A DNA stretch of 6,066 nt, taken from NCBI GenBank assembly GCA_938004315.1, contig CALKWG010000463.1:1-6066 (forward strand). The letters run 5' to 3'. The position numbers and the translations under genes were made by a program. Positions 1-4,707 of the stretch are shown piece by piece. How positions within the stretch are numbered: position 1 is the stretch's first letter; each line of letters opens with the position of its first letter. This DNA is from an uncultured Spirochaetaceae bacterium. GTDB lineage: Bacteria > Spirochaetota > Spirochaetia > Treponematales > UBA12059. The notes under the pieces were generated by a model. The model did not search any database, was not told the DNA's origin, and saw only the letters and a program-made list of their open reading frames with translations.

Positions 1-110
1 AGCTTCTTGAGCTTCTGGCGCCTGACCAGCTGCTGCTCCGAAAGCGCGCGGCGCGCGCTTTCCTCGTCCGCGGCCGCCTCGGCGGCGCTGGGAACGTTGT
101 CTTGGCTCAT
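1..110 (-). CDS. lysS: Lysyl-tRNA synthetase, N-terminal fragment (partial)
   Basis: Reading leftward from an ATG at 110 gives 36 complete codons before the window edge. The peptide starts MSQDNVPSAAEAAADEES and ends with LSEQQLVRRQKLKKL. An acidic, alanine-rich start followed by a 'L-x-E-Q-x-x-V-R-R-x-K-L-x-x-L' helix matches my recollection of class II lysyl-tRNA synthetase N-termini, for example the Bacillus LysS start with its 'LNDQLQVRRDKMNQL' stretch. LysRS charges tRNA-Lys with lysine in the cytoplasm. The start is supported by a good ribosome binding site on the minus strand (AGAAGGAG, complement of 121-128), 10 nt before the ATG. The catalytic domain lies outside the window, so the identification depends on a short N-terminal helix. 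Another protein with a similar basic helix cannot be excluded. Confidence 0.6.
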   Translation of the reverse strand, partial: MSQDNVPSAAEAAADEESARRALSEQQLVRRQKLKK

Positions 111-150
111 ATAGCGTATGCTCCTTCTCGGCATGAAAGCTCTGCGCTTA

Positions 151-169
151 TTCGCGCATAGTACGCGAA
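151..169. promoter_or_regulatory. Inverted repeat TTCGCG-N7-CGCGAA, possible operator or leader hairpin
   Basis: Perfect 6 bp arms (151-156 and 164-169) flank a 7 bp centre that contains the candidate minus-strand -10 hexamer. As DNA this could be an operator bracketing the lysS-side promoter. As RNA it could form a hairpin, extended by imperfect outer pairing of AAAGC (136-140) with GCTTT (175-179). There is no known match to a regulator family that I can name. Confidence 0.35.
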
Positions 170-187
170 AGAGTGCTTTTTGGGCAA
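158..187 (-). promoter_or_regulatory. Candidate proximal promoter of the minus-strand lysS-like gene
   Basis: On the minus strand a TTGCCC box (complement of 182-187) is separated by 18 bp from TACTAT (complement of 158-163). Each hexamer matches the sigma70 consensus at four of six positions. Transcription would begin near 151, giving a leader of about 40 nt with the AGAAGGAG ribosome binding site in place. The -35 hexamer is the same TTGCCC as in the candidate promoter at 2334-2362. This is a visual match only. Confidence 0.35.
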
Positions 188-319
188 GCTCGCGGCCGCC
201 GGCCCCGGGTGGAGGCCGGTCACGGCGTGGGCCGGGCCGGTAGAGTAGGCGTCCGATCCGAGAAGTGATCCGAATTTTATTATTATCCACCTGGATGTAT
301 TAGAGCTTTGCGATTTTTT

Positions 320-348
320 TATATATACGTCTTGACTTATTTGGACAA
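320..348 (-). promoter_or_regulatory. Candidate distal minus-strand promoter
   Basis: TTGTCC (complement of 343-348) is followed on the minus strand after 17 bp by TATATA (complement of 320-325). Each hexamer matches the sigma70 consensus at four of six positions. A transcript would start near 313 and give the lysS-like gene a leader of about 200 nt. Its -35 hexamer lies inside the near-palindrome at 341-356. It competes with the proximal candidate at 158-187 as the real lysS promoter. Confidence 0.3.
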
Positions 349-360
349 GTGACCAATGAT
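332..360 (+). promoter_or_regulatory. Candidate promoter of the flavoprotein gene
   Basis: TTGACT (332-337, five of six matches to the -35 consensus) is followed by a 17 bp spacer and AATGAT (355-360, four of six matches to the -10). The expected start is near 367, giving a 65 nt leader. The near-palindrome at 341-356 occupies the spacer and the first two bases of the -10. The promoter therefore looks open to control by a bound protein, most simply by repression. Confidence 0.55.
341..356. promoter_or_regulatory. 16 bp near-palindrome TTGGACAAGTGACCAA, candidate operator
   Basis: The sequence has the form TTGGnCAnnTGnCCAA, so 12 of 16 positions are symmetric. Its size and half-site arrangement are those of a dimeric helix-turn-helix regulator. 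A Crp/Fnr-family regulator is encoded at 1497-2198, just past the flavoprotein gene, and the family typically binds two 5 bp half-sites separated by 4-6 bp. It overlaps the plus-strand spacer and -10 and contains the -35 of the distal minus-strand candidate. No second copy was found upstream of the other genes here. Confidence 0.4.
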
Positions 361-391
361 ATGCTCGTCGCGGCGGACCCCGTCGGCGACG

Positions 392-408
392 TCCGGCTCT
401 GAGCCGGG
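392..408 (+). other. Small hairpin in the flavoprotein mRNA leader
   Basis: CCGGCT (393-398) pairs with AGCCGG (402-407) around a 3 nt loop, with a possible extra U-G pair at 392/408. It ends 11 nt before the AGGAGG ribosome binding site and leaves that site free. A stem just ahead of a strong ribosome binding site would suit mRNA stabilisation, but no regulatory role is shown. Confidence 0.35.
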
Positions 409-418
409 GAATCGTTAG

Positions 419-424
419 AGGAGG
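419..424 (+). promoter_or_regulatory. Strong ribosome binding site of the flavoprotein gene
   Basis: AGGAGG, within GAGGAGGA, lies 7 nt before the ATG at 432. It fixes that start and is the strongest Shine-Dalgarno site attached to a gene in this window. Confidence 0.85.
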
Positions 425-431
425 ATAGATC

Positions 432-1334
432 ATGAAGAAGGCTATTCTGTTTACCATGGCGCTTATGCTCATCGCGGTGAGCTTCGTCTCCGCCGCCGGC
501 TCCAAGGAAAGCTACGCTCCCGCCGAGGCCACCAAGTACTACGTCGCCCACCAGGGCGGTTACGTCGGCGAAGCGACCGTGAAGATCGACGCCAAGGGCA
601 ACGTGGTCGACGCGTTCTTCCACGAGTGGCAGGGCCCGGGCGGTTGGGCCGAGGAGATCAATGGCGCGGTGCCCGATGGCGCCGTGGTCAGGGTGCCCGA
701 TCCCCTCGCCAACACCGGCAGCGCCGATCCCCAGGTCAAGGGCTATATGTTCTATATCTATAACCTGCAGGCCGACGGCAAGACCTACATATGGTCCCAG
801 GCCACCGTTACCCCGACCGGCTTCGGCCGCCCCAGCCGCCAGTACGAGCGCGACTTCGAAGGCCTCATGGGCAACCCCATCCGCGCCGCCGCCTACGCCA
901 AGGCCGCCCGCGAGGACAAGCTCGTCAACGTCACCATGGTCGACGGCAAGATCGTCGTGGGCAAGCCCGCCAGCCAGACCGTGCACTACGGCCACATGGA
1001 CAAGGCTAACCCCGCCTCCGTCTATATGCCCGTCGCCGCCGGCAGCATCGGCTTCCGCTACAACTACAAGGCCACCGTCGACTTCTTCAAGGCTAACCCC
1101 GCCGCCGACTACGCCGCCGCCGTCACCAAGAGCATGAAGGTCGAGCTCAAGGAAGACAAGTCCGTCGACGCGACCGGCAACGTGGCCGCCTACACCGCCG
1201 CCACCGACAACGTGTATGTCGTGGCCGACGCCGTCACCGGCGCCACCTACTCCGACTTCCAGCACTACGCCCTGGAGCTCCAGCAGGCCTACTACAACGC
1301 CCTGGCCCTTCAGCGCCTGGCCGCCAAGAAGTAA
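432..1334 (+). CDS. Exported FMN-binding-domain protein with covalent flavin motif
   Basis: This 300-residue protein is probably an extracytoplasmic electron carrier. Residues 1-22 form a signal peptide: two lysines, a hydrophobic stretch, then VSAA with likely signal peptidase I cleavage after A21 or A22. There is no lipobox cysteine. Residues 36-62 (YYVAHQGGYVGEATVKIDAK) have the opening strand pattern of FMN-binding domains. D266-A-V-T-G-A-T272-Y-S matches the D-x-x-[ST]-G-A-[ST] motif where ApbE-type transferases attach FMN to the final threonine, as in NqrC and RnfG; T272 is the expected acceptor. The middle (about 80-230), with an aromatic-rich stretch at 104-121, is longer than in minimal FMN domains and I cannot assign it. 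Codons are almost all C- or G-ending, with GCC, AAG and GAC dominant. With the strong ribosome binding site and terminator, this suggests abundant expression. No ApbE, Rnf or Nqr gene is visible here. The domain assignment is fairly secure; substrate and partner are unknown. Confidence 0.75.
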   Translation: MKKAILFTMALMLIAVSFVSAAGSKESYAPAEATKYYVAHQGGYVGEATVKIDAKGNVVDAFFHEWQGPGGWAEEINGAVPDGAVVRVPDPLANTGSADPQVKGYMFYIYNLQADGKTYIWSQATVTPTGFGRPSRQYERDFEGLMGNPIRAAAYAKAAREDKLVNVTMVDGKIVVGKPASQTVHYGHMDKANPASVYMPVAAGSIGFRYNYKATVDFFKANPAADYAAAVTKSMKVELKEDKSVDATGNVAAYTAATDNVYVVADAVTGATYSDFQHYALELQQAYYNALALQRLAAKK

Positions 1335-1349
1335 GACGAGACACTATCT

Positions 1350-1404
1350 CGCGCGGCCGACTTTTAGCCGCGCGGAACGGGCCGCCCTCCGGGGCGGCCT
1401 TTTT
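1350..1404 (+). terminator. Tandem-hairpin rho-independent terminator of the flavoprotein gene
   Basis: The first stem is CGCGCGGC/GCCGCGCG (1350-1357 and 1367-1374, 9 nt loop) and begins 16 nt after the stop codon. The second is GGCCGCCC/GGGCGGCC (1380-1387 and 1392-1399) with a UCCG loop, followed at once by TTTTT (1400-1404). The second hairpin alone is a classic intrinsic terminator. The first may protect the mRNA 3' end or reinforce termination. It isolates the flavoprotein transcript from the regulator gene downstream. Confidence 0.88.
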
Positions 1405-1461
1405 ACATTCCGGGTTCACGGTCGAATCGCCGCCTCGCGGTCGCGGGACCACGCGGCGCGC

Positions 1462-1490
1462 TTGTCGGGTGAGATAAGCGCACCTATACT
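1462..1490 (+). promoter_or_regulatory. Candidate promoter of the Crp/Fnr regulator gene (leaderless start)
   Basis: TTGTCG (1462-1467, four of six matches), a 17 bp spacer and TATACT (1485-1490, five of six matches). Normal spacing places the first transcribed base at about 1497, which is the A of the start codon. No ribosome binding site is present in the bases directly before the ATG, in agreement with a leaderless mRNA. Confidence 0.55.
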
Positions 1491-1496
1491 GGCGTA

Positions 1497-2198
1497 ATGG
1501 ACGCGAATCAGCATCCCGTCGCGGCCGGCTTGGCCGAGCTCTTCTCCTCCGCCCTCGCCGCCCTGCCCGGCGGCGCGCGCTCGGCCGCGTTCGAGGCCGG
1601 GCAGGTCCTCATCGAGCAGGACGAAGCGCCGGGCCGCGTCCTCCTCATCGAGTCGGGGCTGGCCTCGTCGCGCAGCTACCTGGCCAACGGCAAGGATATC
1701 TTCGTAGCCCTGCACGGACCGGGCGCAACCTTGGGGGACTTGGAATACTTCTGCGGCGGCATACCGGCGGCCTGCCGGGTGACGGCCCTGGAGCCTACGC
1801 GCTGCCTCTGGGCCGATTACCGGGCCATGGGCTCGGCGCTGGCGCGCGAGCCGCGCCTGGGGGCGGCTTTCGCCTCGCTCATGGCGCGCCGCCTACTCAA
1901 AGCAAGTCAGCGCATGAGCTCGGGCCTGGGCTATCCCTTGGAGCACGCGCTCTTGGAGGCGGCCCTGGCCAAGCTGTCAGCGGGCGGGCCTAAGGCCATC
2001 GAGGACGCCATGGGGCCGGACGCGCGAGGCCCGCTCCTTAAGCGAGACTTGGCGAGCTACCTGGGCCTCTCCGAGCGCCACGTCAGCCGGCTCGTCAAGG
2101 CCCTGGCCGCACGAGGCATACTCAGGCTCGATACGGGCGCGGTGATAGGCGTCGATGAAAGGGCGGCAAGACGGCGAATCGAAGAGCTGGAATCGTAA
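1497..2198 (+). CDS. Crp/Fnr-family transcriptional regulator (YeiL-like)
   Basis: This 233-residue cytoplasmic DNA-binding regulator has the usual length for Crp/Fnr proteins. Residues about 30-108 form the cyclic-nucleotide-binding-like beta-roll (FEAGQVLIEQDEAPGRVLLI, then GATLGDLEYF). A long dimer helix (about 115-145) follows. The winged helix-turn-helix is at about 182-215: LKRDLASYLGLSERHVSRLV, then ARGILRL. The recognition helix has S192-E-R-H-V-S-R-L-V-K201. The cAMP pocket signature (G-E-L plus R-S/T) is altered to G80-D-L and A92-C-R, so cAMP binding is doubtful. There is no N-terminal cysteine cluster, so it is not an FNR-type iron-sulfur sensor; cysteines 86, 93 and 103 lie within the beta-roll. 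The LANGK-x6-G-x4-G-D/E pattern recalls E. coli YeiL. The gene sits alone between the terminator and the next promoter. Its effector and targets are unknown; the palindrome at 341-356 is a candidate site. Confidence 0.85.
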   Translation: MDANQHPVAAGLAELFSSALAALPGGARSAAFEAGQVLIEQDEAPGRVLLIESGLASSRSYLANGKDIFVALHGPGATLGDLEYFCGGIPAACRVTALEPTRCLWADYRAMGSALAREPRLGAAFASLMARRLLKASQRMSSGLGYPLEHALLEAALAKLSAGGPKAIEDAMGPDARGPLLKRDLASYLGLSERHVSRLVKALAARGILRLDTGAVIGVDERAARRRIEELES

Positions 2199-2205
2199 CG
2201 CCGCC

Positions 2206-2223
2206 GCCTTGGAACGGCAAGGC
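2206..2223 (+). other. Small hairpin just after the regulator gene
   Basis: GCCTTG (2206-2211) pairs with CAAGGC (2218-2223) around a 6 nt loop, starting 7 nt after the stop codon. No T-tract follows, so it is not a complete intrinsic terminator. It may stabilise the 3' end, or act together with the larger stem at 2242-2274. Confidence 0.3.
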
Positions 2224-2230
2224 CTCTGGG

Positions 2231-2274
2231 GGAATAAAAACGGCCGGCGAAGCGCTCGTATCGCCCCGCCGGCC
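2231..2274 (-). terminator. Hairpin with T-tract in minus orientation
   Basis: A perfect 8 bp stem GGCCGGCG/CGCCGGCC (2242-2249 and 2267-2274) is flanked on its left by AAAAA (2236-2240). Read on the minus strand, the stem is followed by GTTTTTATT, which is an intrinsic terminator. On the plus strand no T-tract follows. No minus-strand gene lies to its right before 4708, so its natural target is unclear. It could stop antisense transcription into the regulator gene, or serve as a weak plus-strand 3' end. Confidence 0.5.
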
Positions 2275-2333
2275 TGCCATAAGGAGGAGGTACAAGGGTA
2301 ACAAACGGTGGATATACAGGTTACAGGAGTTTC

Positions 2334-2362
2334 TTGCCCTGCGTAAAAATCCGCCGTATAGT
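2334..2362 (+). promoter_or_regulatory. Candidate promoter of the symporter-acyltransferase operon
   Basis: TTGCCC (2334-2339, four of six matches), a 17 bp spacer and TATAGT (2357-2362, five of six matches). The start would be near 2369, giving a leader of about 69 nt. Upstream, GTAAC (2298-2302) and GTTAC (2320-2324) form a spaced inverted repeat that could be a regulator site, though the arms are short. Confidence 0.55.
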
Positions 2363-2437
2363 GCCTGATACGCGACGCTCATGCCCTCTACGGCGGCCCT
2401 TCGCGTAATCCGACTCTAGAAGCGGGAGCGATACACG

Positions 2438-3802
2438 ATGACGAGCAAGCGCCTACCCCTCCGCACCAAGCTGGGTTTCGGCATCTGCGACCTGGGCGGG
2501 AACCTCTTCTTCACGGCCATGGGCTTCTGGTCCTTGAACTACCTGACCGACGTCGTAGCCCTGCCTGCGGCCGCGGCGGGCCTGGCCGTCATGATCAGCA
2601 AGCTTTGGGACGCGGTCACCGACCCCATGATGGGCTTCATCTCCGACCGCACGAGGACCAAGCTGGGCCGCAGGCGGCCGTATATGCTTTGGGGCGCCCT
2701 ACCCCTTCTCCTTAGCATGTGGTTCTTCTTCACCAAGCCCGACATCTCGGGCGTGGTAGCTCTGACGGTGTGGGCTACCCTGGCCCTGAGCCTCCTCAAC
2801 ACCGCCTACACGGTAGTGAACATCCCCTACAATAGCCTGACGCCGGAGCTGACCGACGATTACAACGAGCGCACCAGCTTGAACGGCTACCGCTTCGGCA
2901 GCGCCGTCTTCGGCACCATGCTCGGCGCCGGCGCCGTCCTGCCCATCGTGGGGCTCTTCGCCACCCGGGCCGCCGGCTTCTCGGGCATGGGCCTCGTCTT
3001 AGGTACGGTCATGGCCGTCACCGCCTTGATCACCTTCTTCTCGGTCAAAGAGCCCGACCACAGCGCCACCGAGATACCCAAGAAAGGTTTCTTCCCCACC
3101 TACCTGGCGGTCTTCAAGAATAAGCCCTACGTCATCTTGCTGCTTACCTATGCCTTGAACCTAGCGGGCCTGACCTTCATGCAGGGCATCATCGCCTACT
3201 ACTTCGGCTACGTGTACCAGAACGAAGGCATGACCACGATAGCGATGCTCATGCTCCTGGTCGTCGCCATGGTCTGCATACCCATCTCGGTGCTGGTCTC
3301 CAAGCGCATCGGCAAGAAGCGCACTTACCAGATCGCCTTCTTCTTCATCGCCACCGGCGCGCTCCTCATCTTCCTCTTCGCCCACCGCCTGGGGATAGGC
3401 TTCTTCCTCGGCGTGATGGTCTGGGCGGGCATAGGCGTGGGCTTCGGCTACGTCTCGCCCTGGGCTATGGTGCCCGACACCATTGAATACGACGCGGTGC
3501 GCACCGGCAAGCGCAAAGAAGGCGCTTTCTACGGCATGTGGACCTTCATGTCCAAGGTCGGCACCTCCTTGGCCATCGTCATCTCCGGCTTCGTCCTGGA
3601 CCTAGGCGGCTACGTCGCGAACGTAGCCCAGGGCCCCCAGGCCATCTTCGCCATTCGCCTCCTCATCGGCGTCTTCCCGGCGATCGTGATGATCGGGGCC
3701 GGCGTGCTCGTGGAGTTCTACCCGATCGACGAGAAGGCCTACGAGGGCATCATGGCCGAGAAGGCGCGGCTCGAGGCCGCGCGGGCCGCCGAGGCGGGCT
3801 GA
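2438..3802 (+). CDS. GPH-family (MelB-like) cation:sugar symporter
   Basis: This 454-residue, roughly 12-helix inner-membrane transporter belongs to the glycoside-pentoside-hexuronide:cation symporter family of the major facilitator superfamily, which imports glycosides or uronides with Na+ or H+. The N-terminal LGFGICD18LGGN matches the family's G-x-G-x-x-D-x-x-x-N start. W57-D58-A-V-T-D62-P-x-M-G carries aspartates aligning with the MelB cation-site pair D55/D59. It is followed by the cytoplasmic loop S-D-R-T-R-T-K-L-G-R-R-R-P. N128-I-P-Y-N-S-L replaces the MelB D124 region with asparagine, as in non-melibiose members. D347-x-x-x-Y-D...G-K-R-x-E-G362 and S-K373-V-G are typical of the C-terminal half, K373 matching MelB K377. 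The tail (about 431-454) is a charged cytoplasmic helix. The ATG at 2438 has a GGGAG ribosome binding site (2424-2428) 9 nt upstream. The acyltransferase gene follows after 4 bp. The exact sugar cannot be read from sequence. Confidence 0.88.
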   Translation: MTSKRLPLRTKLGFGICDLGGNLFFTAMGFWSLNYLTDVVALPAAAAGLAVMISKLWDAVTDPMMGFISDRTRTKLGRRRPYMLWGALPLLLSMWFFFTKPDISGVVALTVWATLALSLLNTAYTVVNIPYNSLTPELTDDYNERTSLNGYRFGSAVFGTMLGAGAVLPIVGLFATRAAGFSGMGLVLGTVMAVTALITFFSVKEPDHSATEIPKKGFFPTYLAVFKNKPYVILLLTYALNLAGLTFMQGIIAYYFGYVYQNEGMTTIAMLMLLVVAMVCIPISVLVSKRIGKKRTYQIAFFFIATGALLIFLFAHRLGIGFFLGVMVWAGIGVGFGYVSPWAMVPDTIEYDAVRTGKRKEGAFYGMWTFMSKVGTSLAIVISGFVLDLGGYVANVAQGPQAIFAIRLLIGVFPAIVMIGAGVLVEFYPIDEKAYEGIMAEKARLEAARAAEAG

Positions 3803-3806
3803 ACGG

Positions 3807-4574
3807 ATGGGCGAGAAGGTCTCCATAGTCGAGCGGGTCTATAACTCCCAGCCCGTCCAGATAGTCCTGGCGCTGGTCATCTACGCCGTCTACGCCTCGG
3901 TCCTGGGCGCGGCCCTGGCGCCTTCCGCCTGGCTCTTGGCGACGGCGGCCAGGCCCTTAGCCCTGGCCGGCTGGGAGCTGACGCCGGGGCGCCTCGCGGC
4001 CTTGGCGGGGGCGGGCGGCGCATCGGTCTTCCTCTACTTTATCTGGGGCTCGATGGTCATGGCCGTCCTGATACGGCTCCTTACCCTAGGCCTGAAGCCG
4101 GGTAAGTACCCCAAGGCCTCGGTCACCACCCTGCGTTGGCTGATCCAGTCGGGCATCCATTGCCTGGCGATACGCTCTATCCTGCCCTATATCCCGGTCA
4201 GCTACTTCTCTAACCTGTACTTCAAGATCATAGGCGCCAAGATCGGAAAGAACGTCTACATCAACACGAACCTCGTGAGCGACGCTTACCTTTTAACCCT
4301 GGAGGACGGGGTCATACTGGGCGGCGATTCCGAGGTGACCTGCCACCTCATGGAGCGCGAGCACCTGATCTTAAGCCCCATACGCATCGGCAAGGGCAGC
4401 CTTATCGGTACGGGCGCCTATATCTCTCCCGGCGTGGACGTGGGCGAACGCTGCACGGTCGGCGCGCGCTGCTACATACGCCGCGGCGTCCGCATCCCCG
4501 ACGGCTCGGTGCTGACCGTGCTGTCGGGCTTGCCCGCCAGGAAGGTGCACGAGATGGAGCGGGCAAGGGCCTAG
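3807..4574 (+). CDS. Membrane-anchored left-handed beta-helix (hexapeptide) acyltransferase
   Basis: This is a 255-residue protein. Two hydrophobic segments (about 17-48 and 66-93) anchor it in the membrane, with a basic loop (KPGKYPKASVTTLRW) after the second. From about 142 it has hexapeptide repeats of a left-handed beta-helix: IIGAKIGKNVYI, LEDGVILGGDSEVTCH180, then IRIGKGSLIGTGAYISPGVD, VGERCTVGARCYIRRGVRIP and a closing GLPARKV. H180 is at the position of the usual catalytic histidine. Such enzymes move acetyl or other acyl groups from acyl-CoA or acyl-carrier donors onto sugars or amino groups. The membrane half plus short helix recalls the C-terminal part of the large Pls/NRPS-associated membrane acyltransferases (TIGR02353-like) more than soluble WcaF-type enzymes; this is from memory. 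It starts 4 bp after the symporter stop with a weak GAGG site inside that gene, so its translation is probably coupled. The acceptor is unknown; modification of a sugar, lipid or surface polymer is inference. Confidence 0.78.
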   Translation: MGEKVSIVERVYNSQPVQIVLALVIYAVYASVLGAALAPSAWLLATAARPLALAGWELTPGRLAALAGAGGASVFLYFIWGSMVMAVLIRLLTLGLKPGKYPKASVTTLRWLIQSGIHCLAIRSILPYIPVSYFSNLYFKIIGAKIGKNVYINTNLVSDAYLLTLEDGVILGGDSEVTCHLMEREHLILSPIRIGKGSLIGTGAYISPGVDVGERCTVGARCYIRRGVRIPDGSVLTVLSGLPARKVHEMERARA

Positions 4575-4644
4575 GCGGCCCGACGATCCCCGCGGCCGCC
4601 GGCTACGCATCGCCGCGCGAACCTCGCCTCGAACGATCAGTATG

Positions 4645-4690
4645 AAAAACGAGGGCGGCCGGTCATACGACGGGCCGCCCTCATACTTTT
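4645..4690. terminator. Bidirectional rho-independent terminator between convergent genes
   Basis: A perfect 10 bp stem GAGGGCGGCC/GGCCGCCCTC (4651-4660 and 4673-4682) has a 12 nt loop. On the plus strand it is followed by ATACTTTT, and on the minus strand by GTTTTTC (complement of 4644-4650). It lies 76 bp after the acyltransferase stop and 25 bp after the minus-strand gene's stop, so it can end both transcripts. Confidence 0.88.
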
Positions 4691-4707
4691 AGACGGATAC
4701 GGATGCC

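Larger units (their letters stand above)
111..431. other. Divergent intergenic region between the lysS-like gene and the flavoprotein gene
   Basis: These 321 bp contain no convincing gene. The left part has the lysS ribosome binding site, a candidate promoter and an inverted repeat. The middle (about 190-240) is very GC-rich, with a 7 bp inverted repeat CCGGCCC/GGGCCGG (199-205 and 234-240) of unknown role. The stretch from about 275 to 340 is strikingly AT-rich against the rest of the window. It leads into the two overlapping candidate promoters and the 16 bp near-palindrome. The right part (367-431) is the probable 5' leader of the flavoprotein mRNA. I looked for T-box and FMN riboswitch motifs on both strands and found none that I trust. 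Confidence 0.6.

Noticed and set aside
205..222. GGGTGG stretch resembling the T-box antiterminator motif
   Set aside because: The following bases do not match the conserved ACCGCG part. It is on the plus strand, opposite to the lysS-like gene, and no specifier hairpin or terminator arrangement is seen.
199..240. CCGGCCC/GGGCCGG inverted repeat as a terminator
   Set aside because: The loop would be 28 nt and neither strand has a T-tract after the stem; in such GC-rich DNA a 7 bp match of this composition can arise by chance.
661..1137. Plus-strand frame of 158 codons within the flavoprotein gene
   Set aside because: The translation is proline-, serine- and alanine-rich low complexity caused by frame-shifted reading of GCC-rich codons; there is no start signal.
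300..1265. Long minus-strand open frame (321 codons) opposite the flavoprotein gene
   Set aside because: It is the antisense shadow of a gene with almost only C/G-ending codons. The translation is low-complexity glycine, valine and histidine, with no domain and no ribosome binding site, while the plus-strand frame has a signal peptide, a ribosome binding site and a flavin motif.
2308..2346. GTG-started 12-codon open frame after the AAGGAGGAGG stretch
   Set aside because: The gap of 17 nt between the Shine-Dalgarno-like sequence and GTG is too long for normal initiation, and the peptide is too short to assess. It would also lie upstream of the predicted transcription start at 2369.
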